From: an uncultured Novosphingobium sp.
GTDB lineage: Bacteria > Pseudomonadota > Alphaproteobacteria > Sphingomonadales > Sphingomonadaceae
DNA length: 57,574 nucleotides
Direction of reading: 5' to 3'
Assembly (NCBI GenBank): GCA_937864195.1
Contig: CALMJG010000174.1
Location: forward strand, 1 to 57,574
Part shown: positions 1-7,669 of the stretch, in pieces
How positions within the stretch are numbered: the stretch's first letter is position 1
How the letters are laid out: the number at the start of each line of letters is the position of its first letter
Notes under the pieces: generated by a model
What the model saw: only the letters and a program-made list of their open reading frames with translations
Database searches by the model: none
Told to the model about the DNA's origin: nothing
Translations under genes and position numbers: made by a program

Positions 1-97
1 CATGCCCCTCAACCCCAACGGAAAGATCCTTAAAAAGGATCTCGCGCCCGTGCTGGAGCAGGCGGCGAAAGAAGCGAGGGTGAAACGGACCGCCTGA
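1..97 (+). CDS. Acyl-CoA synthetase (AMP-forming), C-terminal fragment
   Basis: Only the last 31 codons are in the window (first complete codon at 2, TGA at 95-97). They read MPLNPNGKILKKDL and onward. Pro-Asn-Gly-Lys-Ile-Leu-Lys is the A10 motif of the acyl/aryl-CoA ligase superfamily, whose lysine contacts the adenylate in the first half-reaction. The gene is cut by the window edge; the Met at 2-4 is internal, not a start. It lies 47 bp upstream of the amidohydrolase on the same strand, so the two may be co-transcribed. The substrate cannot be judged from this tail. Confidence 0.7.
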   Translation, partial: MPLNPNGKILKKDLAPVLEQAAKEARVKRTA

Positions 98-144
98 TCG
101 GTTAGCCTCCATCCCGAATCATAATCACGAGAGGATGGATGGCG

Positions 145-1860
145 ATGGGCGCCCAGTACGATCTGGTCATTCGCGGCGGGGAAATCGCCGACGGGACAGG
201 TGGGGAAACCTACATCGGCGACGTGGCGGTCAAGGATGGCCGCATCGCCGCTATCGGCAAGGTCGATGGAACCGGCGCGGAGGAAATCGACGCGCGCGGG
301 CGGATCGTCACCCCCGGTTTCGTTGATGTCCACACCCATTACGATGGCCAGGCAATCTGGTCGAAGCACCTCTCGCCCTCGTCCTCGCACGGGGTCACCA
401 CGGCGGTGATGGGCAATTGCGGCGTCGGCTTCGCGCCCTGCCGCAAGACCGATCACGAAGTGCTGATCAAGGTGATGGAAGGGGTGGAGGACATCCCCGG
501 CGTGGTCATGGCCGAAGGGCTGGACTGGCACTGGGAAAGCTTCACCGAATACCTTGACGCGGTCGAGGCAGGACAGCGCGACATCGACGTTGCCGCCTAT
601 CTTCCGCATTCGCCGCTGCGCGTTTTCGTGATGGGCCAGCGCGGCGCGGAGCGCGAGCCTGCCAACGACGACGATCTGGCACGGATGCGCGAACTGGCGC
701 GAGAAGCGATGAAGGCCGGCGCGGTCGGCTTTTCCTCATCGCGCCTCAACATCCACCGCACCGCGGATGGCGGCAAGATCCCGAGCTTCGAGGCCCCGGT
801 CGACGAGCTGAAGGCCATCGCCATGGGGATGAAGGACGCGGGCTCAGGCACGCTCCAGATGGTGCTCGACGCACCGTTCCGGGAATGGTCGGACGAGGTT
901 TCGATCCTGGTCGACGTTGCCCAGGCCTGCGAACGGCCCGCGACCTTCTCGATGATCAACGGCAACCACGACGTGAATTCGTGGCGCAGCGCCATCGCCC
1001 AGGTCGAGGCGGCCAACGCGCGCGGCGGCCATATCACTGCGCAGGTCCTGCCGCGTCCGGTCGGGCTGATCTCGGGGCTGGAACTGTCGATCAACCCCTT
1101 CGTCCTCTGCCCGAGCTTCGCCGCGATTGCCGACCTGCCGCTGGAAGAGAAACTGGCGGCCATGCGCGATCCCGAAATGCGCGCACGCCTGCTGGCGGAA
1201 CCGATGGACGAGGGCCATCCGCTCGCCATGCTGGGCCGCTCGTGGAAGTGGATGTTCCCGCTGGGCGAGACGCCGAACTATACCCCCGCCCCCGACGAAT
1301 GCATTCTTGCCCGCGCCCAGGCCGAAGGCGTCACGCCCGAGGAATGGGCCTATGACTACCTGACCGCTGGCGACGGCAGGAACCTCATCCTCGGCGCGCT
1401 CGCGAACTTCCCGGAATGCCGGATCGACGCGCTGGAAGAGATGCTGAAGCACAAGGACTGCGTCATCGGCCTGGGCGATGGCGGCGCGCATTACGGCGCG
1501 ATCTGCGATGCCAGCTATCCCACCTTCCTGCTGACCCACTGGGTGCGCAGACTGGGCAAGATCACCGTGGCCCAGGCGGCGGAAATCCTTGCCGCGAAGC
1601 CGGCGCGGGCGCTGGGCTTCGCTGACCGGGGCGTGCTGCGCGTCGGCGCCAAGGCCGACATCAACGTGATCGACCTCGACGCCATGCACCTGCCCGCTCC
1701 GCATATCGAGCGCGACCTGCCAGCAGGTGGGCGGAGGCTTGACCAGAAGGCCAAGGGTTACGACGCGACGATCGTGTCGGGCACGGTGATCCGCCGCTTC
1801 GACCAGCCGACCGGCGCGCTGCCGGGCAAGCTGGTGCGCAGTGGGCAGCTGGCGGCTTAG
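145..1860 (+). CDS. N-acyl-D-amino-acid deacylase-type amidohydrolase
   Basis: Cytosolic metal-dependent hydrolase of the D-aminoacylase/dihydroorotase-like amidohydrolase branch. It is about 571 residues and has no signal peptide. Counting from an ATG at 139, a short beta-sandwich precedes the HxH metal motif (H65, H67 in FVDVHTHYDG). The sequence GNCGVGFAP carries the cysteine (C94) that bridges zinc in D-aminoacylases. A late GDGGAH motif supplies the conserved aspartate (about D447). ATG codons at 139 and 145 are both possible. The GAGAGG at 129-134 is better spaced for 145, so 145 is chosen. The family hydrolyses N-acyl-D-amino acids, but catabolic clusters often hold paralogues acting on other amides or lactams, so the substrate is open. 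The following gene is convergent. Confidence 0.82.
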   Translation: MGAQYDLVIRGGEIADGTGGETYIGDVAVKDGRIAAIGKVDGTGAEEIDARGRIVTPGFVDVHTHYDGQAIWSKHLSPSSSHGVTTAVMGNCGVGFAPCRKTDHEVLIKVMEGVEDIPGVVMAEGLDWHWESFTEYLDAVEAGQRDIDVAAYLPHSPLRVFVMGQRGAEREPANDDDLARMRELAREAMKAGAVGFSSSRLNIHRTADGGKIPSFEAPVDELKAIAMGMKDAGSGTLQMVLDAPFREWSDEVSILVDVAQACERPATFSMINGNHDVNSWRSAIAQVEAANARGGHITAQVLPRPVGLISGLELSINPFVLCPSFAAIADLPLEEKLAAMRDPEMRARLLAEPMDEGHPLAMLGRSWKWMFPLGETPNYTPAPDECILARAQAEGVTPEEWAYDYLTAGDGRNLILGALANFPECRIDALEEMLKHKDCVIGLGDGGAHYGAICDASYPTFLLTHWVRRLGKITVAQAAEILAAKPARALGFADRGVLRVGAKADINVIDLDAMHLPAPHIERDLPAGGRRLDQKAKGYDATIVSGTVIRRFDQPTGALPGKLVRSGQLAA

Positions 1861-1889
1861 GATGCGGTAGGGGCGGTGCGATGCCGGTC

Positions 1890-1970
1890 CTGGATTGCCG
1901 CGCTTCGCTCGCAATGACGAAAGACCTTTGGTTTCGTCATTGCGAGGGGCGCAGCCCCGAAGCAATCCAG
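1890..1970. repeat. REP-like intergenic palindrome, type A
   Basis: Imperfect inverted repeat between two convergent genes. The left arm (1890-1922) begins CTGGATTGC and ends CGCAATGACGAAA. The right arm (1932-1970) begins TTTCGTCATTGCG and ends GCAATCCAG. The outer and inner arm segments pair perfectly; the middle differs. It has the appearance of the dispersed extragenic palindromes of alphaproteobacteria. It could also act as a bidirectional stop, but it lacks a T-tract. Confidence 0.7.
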
Positions 1971-1998
1971 GGCGGCACGAACCGCCCTGTCTGTCCAC

Positions 1999-3090
1999 TC
2001 AGGCCGTGACTTCTTCCTCGGCCACGAACCCGGCCCAGCTCGCCATGTAATCGACGAAACCGGGCGAGAGCCCCTCGCCCAGCAGATGCGCGCGGCTGAC
2101 CGGGTTGGGCAGAGAGGCAAAGTCCGGGTCCGCCGCCATCGCTTTCGGAAAGTCGTGGTGGATGATCGCCGCGCGTCCGAGCAGCACGAAGTCCGCCCCC
2201 GACGCAAGGCAATCCCGCACCGTTGCGGCGTTCATGATCTTGCCCGCCACGCCAAGCCGGCAATTGCCGCGCTTGAGGTCGGTGAACCATTCGATCAACG
2301 GGCGCGCCGCGAACTCTTCCTCGACCGGGGTCTTGAAACAGCTCCACAGCGACATGTCGACGTAATCGACCTGACCCGACAGCATCAGCGATTCGACCAG
2401 TTCGCGCGCCTCGACGGTCGCCATGCCGTGGCGTTCGGGCGACACGCGCACGCCCAGCTGGAACTGCGGTCCGGTGCGTTCGCGGATGCCGGCGATGATC
2501 GTGTCGAGGAACTTGCGGCGATTGGCGAAGGAGCCGCCCCAGCCATCGTCGCGCTGGTTGCCGGTGTCGAGGAACTGGCAGATCAGGTAGGAGTGCGCGC
2601 CGTGCAGCTCCACGCCGTCAAACCCGGCCTGCTCGCAGCGCACCGCCGCCGCGATGAAGGCTTCGACCGCTTCCTCTACCTCGGCGGTGGTCATCGCCCG
2701 CGAATTGGTGTCGGCATGGGCGAACGGCCCCATCGACTGCTGGCCGGTGAACTCGGGCATGGCCCGCCAGCCGCCGTGGTGCAGCTGGACCGAGGACAGG
2801 CTGCCCTTCGCACGGATCGTGTCCGCCAGCCGCTTCAGCCCCGGCAGGTGATCGTCCGACCATACGCCAAGCTGGCCCTTGAAGGCCTGCCCGGCGGGAA
2901 GGACGTGCGCCGCCGCCGTCATGGTCAGGCCAAAGCCGCCCTCAGCGCGCCTTTCCAGCCAGTGAATCTCCTCGTCCGACAGCGTGCCATCGGCATGGCT
3001 CTGCATGTTGGTCAGCGGGGCGAGCATGAAGCGGTTCTTCATTGCCGGCCCGCGCGTCAGCGTCATCGGGGAGAAGGGATCAGTCACCAT
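1999..3090 (-). CDS. NADH:flavin oxidoreductase, Old Yellow Enzyme family
   Basis: FMN-dependent TIM-barrel ene-reductase of 363 residues, a usual length for the family without a C-terminal extension. Visible marks are the N-terminal RGPAMKNRFMLAPLTN segment and the VELHGAHSYLICQFLD segment with the His-x-x-His pair that binds the substrate carbonyl. It also has the NQRDDGWGGSFANRRKF phosphate-contact region and an FVLLGRAAI strand near the C-terminus. Such enzymes reduce activated C=C bonds or 2-enoyl-CoA esters. It is last in a minus-strand operon (kinase, small acyl-CoA dehydrogenase, large acyl-CoA dehydrogenase, this gene), 26 bp behind the large dehydrogenase, which suggests work on an unsaturated or cyclic acyl-CoA. 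The precise substrate is unknown. Confidence 0.85.
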   Translation of the reverse strand: MVTDPFSPMTLTRGPAMKNRFMLAPLTNMQSHADGTLSDEEIHWLERRAEGGFGLTMTAAAHVLPAGQAFKGQLGVWSDDHLPGLKRLADTIRAKGSLSSVQLHHGGWRAMPEFTGQQSMGPFAHADTNSRAMTTAEVEEAVEAFIAAAVRCEQAGFDGVELHGAHSYLICQFLDTGNQRDDGWGGSFANRRKFLDTIIAGIRERTGPQFQLGVRVSPERHGMATVEARELVESLMLSGQVDYVDMSLWSCFKTPVEEEFAARPLIEWFTDLKRGNCRLGVAGKIMNAATVRDCLASGADFVLLGRAAIIHHDFPKAMAADPDFASLPNPVSRAHLLGEGLSPGFVDYMASWAGFVAEEEVTA

Positions 3091-3116
3091 GAATCAAGTC
3101 CTGCTTTGAAACCGAA

Positions 3117-4337
3117 CTACTTCAATTGCTCGAACGGAACGTCCTTGTCCATCCGCACTTCGCCCGGCATCCCCAGCACGCGCTCGGCGATCTGGTTGCG
3201 CAGCACCTCGTCCGCCCCGCCCGCGATGCGCATGACGGTGGAATAGATGTAATCGTACTGCAGGTCGGGCGTGAAGCTATCGGTCGGATCGGCCGCGATC
3301 GCGTCCAGCCCGCGCAGTTCCATCGCCAGCCCCAGCGCGCGCTGCTGGCGCCCGGCATAGGACAGCTTGACCATGCCGGCCAATGCGCCGGGGTTCTCGC
3401 CCTTGGACACCATCGTGCGCAGGCGCGCCTGGAAGTGGCCCGCGCCGCGCTCGTCGGCCAGCGCCTCGGCCAGAGCCAGGCGAACCGAACGATCATCCAG
3501 CATGGTCGCGCCGCGCCCGTCGGGCGTGCTGGCGGCAAAGTCGATCAGCGGCTCGATCCCGCTGCGATGCGCGCCGGAACCCAGCCGCTCGCCCATCAGC
3601 ACGGTCATGCAGCAGGCCCAGCCTTCGCCCTCGGCGCCGATGCGGTTGGCATCGGGAATGCGCACGTCGGTCAGGAAGGTTTCGTTGAACTCGCTCATGC
3701 CCGAAATCTGACGGATCGGGCGGGTTTCGATCCCCGGCGTCTTCATGTCGACGATGAAGAAAGTCAGCCCCTTGTGCTTGGGCACGGTCGGATCGGTGCG
3801 GACCACCAGGATGCCCCAGTCGGTCAGGTGCGCCCAGCTGGACCAGACCTTCTGGCCATTGACGATCCAGTCGCCCGAACCGTCATCGGCGCGTACCGCC
3901 TTGGTGCGCAGCGCGGCCAAGTCCGACCCGGCGGCCGGTTCGGAGAACAGCTGGCACCAGGTGACATCGCCCTTCAGGGTCGGTTCGATAAAGCGGGCGC
4001 GCTGCTCGTCAGTGCCGTGTTTCGCGATCACCGGCAGGGCCATGCCGGTGCCGATCGAGGTGAACGGCCCCTTGGGCAGGTGATACTTGCCCTCTTCCTC
4101 GGCAAAGATCACCGCCTCGATGCCGGACAGGCCGCGCCCGCCCAGCTTCTTGGGGAAGGTCAGCCCGGCCCAGCCGCCGTCGAACAGCTCACGCATCCAG
4201 GCGCGGCCACGGTCGGCCTCTTCCGTGTCGGGGATCTTGATGCCCACGGGCAGTTCGTGCGCGGGGGCGTGGGCCGCAAGCCAGGCGCGCGCTTCCGCGC
4301 GGAAAGCGGCTTCGGCGGGGGTATCGGTGAAATCCAT
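3117..4337 (-). CDS. Acyl-CoA dehydrogenase, large-type subunit
   Basis: FAD-dependent acyl-CoA dehydrogenase of 406 residues. The FAD/substrate signature WCQLFSEPAAGSDLA and the following NGQKVWSSWAH are clear. The C-terminal helix holds RIAGGADEVLRNQIAERVLG, where classical enzymes such as MCAD have the catalytic Glu in an EGT motif; here the site reads A-G-G. The start 2 bp behind the upstream smaller dehydrogenase, and that protein's length (362), resemble the paired alpha2beta2 acyl-CoA dehydrogenases of steroid side-chain catabolism (FadE28/FadE29 type). A heteromeric enzyme is therefore likely but not proven. An alternative is an independent homotetramer. Confidence 0.85.
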   Translation of the reverse strand: MDFTDTPAEAAFRAEARAWLAAHAPAHELPVGIKIPDTEEADRGRAWMRELFDGGWAGLTFPKKLGGRGLSGIEAVIFAEEEGKYHLPKGPFTSIGTGMALPVIAKHGTDEQRARFIEPTLKGDVTWCQLFSEPAAGSDLAALRTKAVRADDGSGDWIVNGQKVWSSWAHLTDWGILVVRTDPTVPKHKGLTFFIVDMKTPGIETRPIRQISGMSEFNETFLTDVRIPDANRIGAEGEGWACCMTVLMGERLGSGAHRSGIEPLIDFAASTPDGRGATMLDDRSVRLALAEALADERGAGHFQARLRTMVSKGENPGALAGMVKLSYAGRQQRALGLAMELRGLDAIAADPTDSFTPDLQYDYIYSTVMRIAGGADEVLRNQIAERVLGMPGEVRMDKDVPFEQLK

Positions 4338-4339
4338 GA

Positions 4340-5428
4340 TCAGGCCGCCTTTCCTTGAGATCCGGGCTGGGCCTCGAGCAGCCGGTCCGCCCAGTAGCCG
4401 CGATTGCCGAGATTGACCGCGAGCAGCCGCTCGCGCCGGTAATAGAAGTGGCAGTTCGCCTCGAAAGTGTAGCCGATGCCGCCGTGAACCTGCAGGTTCT
4501 CGCGCGCGCCCAATTCAAAGGCGCGGATCGCCGAAAGCCGCGCGGCGGCGGCGGCGGCGGGGAGGTCATCGGGCGATGCTTCGGCGGCCCAGCCGGCGAA
4601 ATAGGCGTTGGACTTCGCCACCTCGTTGGCGACGGCCATGTCCGCCAGCTTGTGCTTGATCGCCTGGTAGCCCGCCAGCGGACGCCCGAACATCTGGCGC
4701 TCCTTGACATAGGCGAGGCCCATTTCAAGGCAGGCTTCGGACGCGCCGACCGCCTCGAACGCGGCCTGCACCGCCGCGCGGTCAAGCAGCAGTTCCAGCA
4801 CGCCCCGGCCCGGCATGGCCTCGGCCTCGGCGCCGCCGAAATCGAGGCGGTAGTGCGGGCGCAGCTGGTCGAAGCTGTCGAGCCGCGTGCGCGTGACGCC
4901 TGCCTGGTCGAGCTTCACCAGCGCCAGCCCATCGCCCACCTGCACCACTGCAAGGCTGGCGACACCAGCGTCGGCCACCGGATGCTTCGCGCCGGTCAGC
5001 CTGCCACCGTCCAGCTGCACGCCCTGCCCCAGCAGCGGCCCCGGCCCTTCGGCGCTGGCAAAGCAGGCGACCACTTCGCCGCTCGCCAGTTTCGGCAGCC
5101 ATTCGGCCTTCTGGGCCTCGCTTCCAGCCAGACGGATCGCGTCCGCCGCCAGCACGATCGAGGAGAAGAACGGCACCGCCGCGTTGACCCGGCCCAGCTC
5201 CTGCTGGATCACGCCCAGGTCAAGCTCGCCCATGCCCAGCCCGCCGAAGGCTTCGGGCACGTTCGCGCCCAGGAAGCCCATTTCGGCGAGTTCGCGCCAC
5301 AGTGGCTCGTCCCATTCTGCGCCCGCGTCGATCAACTTGCGCAGATTGTCATAGGGGGTGCGTTCGGCAAGCAGGCCGCGCGCCTGCTCGGCCAGCATCT
5401 TCTGTTCGTCGGAAAGATCGAAATCCAT
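4340..5428 (-). CDS. Acyl-CoA dehydrogenase, small-type subunit
   Basis: Acyl-CoA dehydrogenase-fold protein of 362 residues starting MDFDLSDEQKMLAEQAR. The N-terminal helical domain is well conserved, for example GFLGANVPEAFGGLGMGELD. The middle beta-domain is shortened and degenerate: the usual (T/S)EPxxGSD stretch reads SAEGPGPLLGQG. The C-terminus has VKERQMFGRPLAGYQAIKHK and LQVHGGIGYTFE, as in small partner subunits. It sits between the APH-type kinase (2 bp) and the larger dehydrogenase (2 bp), so the three are almost surely co-translated. The likely role is the partner subunit of a two-component dehydrogenase acting on a bulky acyl-CoA. Confidence 0.83.
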   Translation of the reverse strand: MDFDLSDEQKMLAEQARGLLAERTPYDNLRKLIDAGAEWDEPLWRELAEMGFLGANVPEAFGGLGMGELDLGVIQQELGRVNAAVPFFSSIVLAADAIRLAGSEAQKAEWLPKLASGEVVACFASAEGPGPLLGQGVQLDGGRLTGAKHPVADAGVASLAVVQVGDGLALVKLDQAGVTRTRLDSFDQLRPHYRLDFGGAEAEAMPGRGVLELLLDRAAVQAAFEAVGASEACLEMGLAYVKERQMFGRPLAGYQAIKHKLADMAVANEVAKSNAYFAGWAAEASPDDLPAAAAAARLSAIRAFELGARENLQVHGGIGYTFEANCHFYYRRERLLAVNLGNRGYWADRLLEAQPGSQGKAA

Positions 5429-5430
5429 GG

Positions 5431-6798
5431 TCAGGCAAGGTCCTCGTACCAGGTCGTGGCGAGCGCTCCCATGGCATCGGCCATGATGAACGTCTCGCGC
5501 GTGACGCGGTTGTGGCAGAGCTGGAGAGCGGCGGCAAAGGGCACCGCATCGGCGGCGATCGCTTCGGCCAGGGCGGCGCGGGCAGCGCCGAGATTGTCGG
5601 GAGCGGAAGGCATCAGCGCCCTGATCTCGGCGAGTTCAGCCGCATCGAAGGCAGCACCGTGGCTGGCCCGGCGGCGCCAGAACTTGACCAGCCGCGCCAG
5701 TTCCTTGGCCTTGGCCGAAGCGCGCTGGTTGCCCGCCGAGGGCACGATGTCGTCCTTGAGGTCCTTGAGCGCGGTGGCGAAGAAGCGGTCGGTCCAGTCG
5801 GGCTGGCAGTCCGGCAATTCCGGATCGGTCACGGCAATCCCGGCGAGTTCCGCGACCGAGCGGACCATCACCCGCTTGTGCATCGTGCCATAGAGCAGCC
5901 CGGTGCCGGTCGCGCCGACCGAGGAGCCCTCGGCACTGGCGAGCGCGGTGCTCGGCACCGAGAAGCTCAGCTGGAAATAGAGCCGGTGGTACTTCACCCG
6001 CGCCGCTTCGACCGGCATTCCGCTTGCCGCCTCATAGGCCGCGAACACCTCGGCCATCGGCACGAAGGGCTGGATCAGGCTGCGCACGGCGATCTGGGCC
6101 AGATCCTCCATCGGATCGCCCAGGTGGGTCAGTTCCCAGTCGACCAGGGCGGCAACCCGATTGTCCTCACCGAACAAGAAGTTGCCGGGTCCGGCATCGC
6201 CGTGCAGCACCACGGCAGGGCCGCGATCCTGCGGCACGTTGTCCGCCAGCCAGGCCAGCGCCAGTTGCAGAATCGGATCGGGACCGGCCCCGAGGTTCAG
6301 CCGCCGCCACTGGGCGATGTTTTCGCGGATTCGTCGGGCGGGAGCCTCGCTGGCGTCCCCCAGCGGCGCAAGCGCGGGGTGGCTGGCGTCGATCCGGTGC
6401 AGCGCCGCCAGCTGACCGATGAAATCGCGGGCCAGCGCGGTCTTGTCAGCTGCCTGCGGGAAACGGTCATTGCCGGAAACGAATTCGCTCAGCAGCGCGA
6501 GGTGCGAGGGGAAGCTGCCGACCAACGGGGCGACCTTGACGCCTGCATCCAGCAGCGGGCCGGAGAGCGCGCCGAGAATCGCCGTCTCGCGCTGGAAATA
6601 GGGCATCCGCGAGGGATCGCCCGCGCGTCCGTCCCAGGCGAGGTAGCAGCGTTTTTCCGAACCATCGGGATAGCGCAGCGTCACTTCCGCCCCTTGCCGC
6701 GAGGCACCGCCGCCGCCGCGCGCCTGTTCGGCGGCGATGACAGCGCCGGTCTGGCGTTCTACCTGTTCACGCAGGTCTGCGGGGATTGCGCTTGCCAT
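5431..6798 (-). CDS. APH-family phosphotransferase (ACAD10/11 or LvaA-like kinase)
   Basis: Protein of 455 residues with an aminoglycoside phosphotransferase/choline kinase fold. An N-terminal lobe (RYPDGSEKRCYLAWDGRAGD) is followed by the catalytic HGDAGPGNFLF loop and the metal-binding VDWELTHLGDPMEDLA segment near residues 195-225. This phosphotransferase type is fused to acyl-CoA dehydrogenases in animal ACAD10/11. It also occurs as LvaA in the Pseudomonas levulinate operon, where it phosphorylates a 4-hydroxyacyl-CoA before dehydratase-like elimination. Here it is first in an operon with two acyl-CoA dehydrogenases, which supports a hydroxyacyl-CoA kinase rather than antibiotic resistance. 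The substrate is inferred from context. The C-terminal ~120 residues are unassigned helices. Confidence 0.75.
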   Translation of the reverse strand: MASAIPADLREQVERQTGAVIAAEQARGGGGASRQGAEVTLRYPDGSEKRCYLAWDGRAGDPSRMPYFQRETAILGALSGPLLDAGVKVAPLVGSFPSHLALLSEFVSGNDRFPQAADKTALARDFIGQLAALHRIDASHPALAPLGDASEAPARRIRENIAQWRRLNLGAGPDPILQLALAWLADNVPQDRGPAVVLHGDAGPGNFLFGEDNRVAALVDWELTHLGDPMEDLAQIAVRSLIQPFVPMAEVFAAYEAASGMPVEAARVKYHRLYFQLSFSVPSTALASAEGSSVGATGTGLLYGTMHKRVMVRSVAELAGIAVTDPELPDCQPDWTDRFFATALKDLKDDIVPSAGNQRASAKAKELARLVKFWRRRASHGAAFDAAELAEIRALMPSAPDNLGAARAALAEAIAADAVPFAAALQLCHNRVTRETFIMADAMGALATTWYEDLA

Positions 6799-6808
6799 CG
6801 TTCCTCTC

Positions 6809-6820
6809 AGTTATATAACT
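6809..6820. promoter_or_regulatory. Perfect 12-bp palindrome in a divergent promoter
   Basis: AGTTATATAACT lies in the 70-bp gap between the divergent kinase operon and the crotonase-like gene. An AT-rich perfect palindrome in a very GC-rich genome, between two divergent starts, is a good candidate operator for a MarR/TetR-type regulator. It may also overlap a -10 element. No footprint or matching regulator is known. Confidence 0.45.
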
Positions 6821-6868
6821 AGGTCAAACAGCATTGCCTTACACACATCGGGCAGGAGAGAGTCAAGC

Positions 6869-7669
6869 GTGAGCTACGAAACCATCATCGTCGACGTTGC
6901 CGATCACGTCGCCACCATCACCATCAACCGGCCCGAGGCGCTGAACAGCTTCACCCGAACGATGATGGAAGAATTCCGCCAGCTGTGGCACGAAATTTCG
7001 TGGAACGACGACATTCACGTCTCGGTCGTGCGCGCCGCGCCGGGCCGGGCCTTCTGCACCGGGGTGGACGTGAACTCCGCCGCCAAGGGCGAGGCCCCGG
7101 CGGTCGATCTCGACAATATCTGGCACTGCTTCGATCCGGGCGACTACCTCGGCCCCAAATCGATGCACTGCTGGAAGCCGATGATCTGCGCGGTCCACGG
7201 CATGGCCGCGGGCGGGGCGTTCTACTGGCTGAACGAGGCGGACATCATCATCGCTTCGGAAGAGGCGACATTCTTCGATCCCCATGTCACCTATGGCATG
7301 ACCAGCGCGCTCGAGCCGATCGGCATGACCTACAAGATGCCGCTGGCCGACGTGCTGCGGATGGTCCTGCTGGGCAATGACGAGCGGATGAGCGCGGAAT
7401 ATGCCAAGTCCATCGGCCTCGTCAGCGAAGTGGTGAAGCTCGAAGACCTGTGGGCCCGCGCCCACGAACTCGCCCTGCAGATCGCCGCCAAGCCGCCTGC
7501 CGCGATCCAGGGTTCGGTCAAGGCGATCTGGACCAGCCTCGATATGCCGCGCAGCGTCGCGCTGGCGAACGGCCTGAAGTATCCGCAGATCGGCAACCCG
7601 GTCGGCGTGCCGCAGGTCAACCGCGAGGCGCTGATGGCCAACAAGGCCAAGAAGTACACGCTGCGCTGA
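6869..7669 (+). CDS. Enoyl-CoA hydratase/isomerase family protein with altered active site
   Basis: Crotonase-fold protein of 266 residues. The start is GTG at 6869, preceded by GGAGAG at 6855-6860; the longer upstream frame runs through the promoter and is not used. The fold is clear: ITINRPEALNSFT, the RAFCTGVDV segment and VHGMAAGGAF for CoA binding and the oxyanion hole. By comparison with the hydratase, the two catalytic glutamates (144 and 164 in the rat enzyme) fall at Tyr119 (in GGAFYWLNEAD) and His139 (in FFDPHVTYG). Simple hydration is therefore doubtful; isomerase, hydrolase or C-C cleaving chemistry is possible. Its stop overlaps the ligase start (TGATG), so the two are translationally coupled. 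Confidence 0.82.
   Translation: MSYETIIVDVADHVATITINRPEALNSFTRTMMEEFRQLWHEISWNDDIHVSVVRAAPGRAFCTGVDVNSAAKGEAPAVDLDNIWHCFDPGDYLGPKSMHCWKPMICAVHGMAAGGAFYWLNEADIIIASEEATFFDPHVTYGMTSALEPIGMTYKMPLADVLRMVLLGNDERMSAEYAKSIGLVSEVVKLEDLWARAHELALQIAAKPPAAIQGSVKAIWTSLDMPRSVALANGLKYPQIGNPVGVPQVNREALMANKAKKYTLR

Noticed and set aside
5431..6798. Aminoglycoside resistance phosphotransferase
   Set aside because: The fold matches, but the length of 455 and the operon with acyl-CoA dehydrogenases fit a catabolic kinase.
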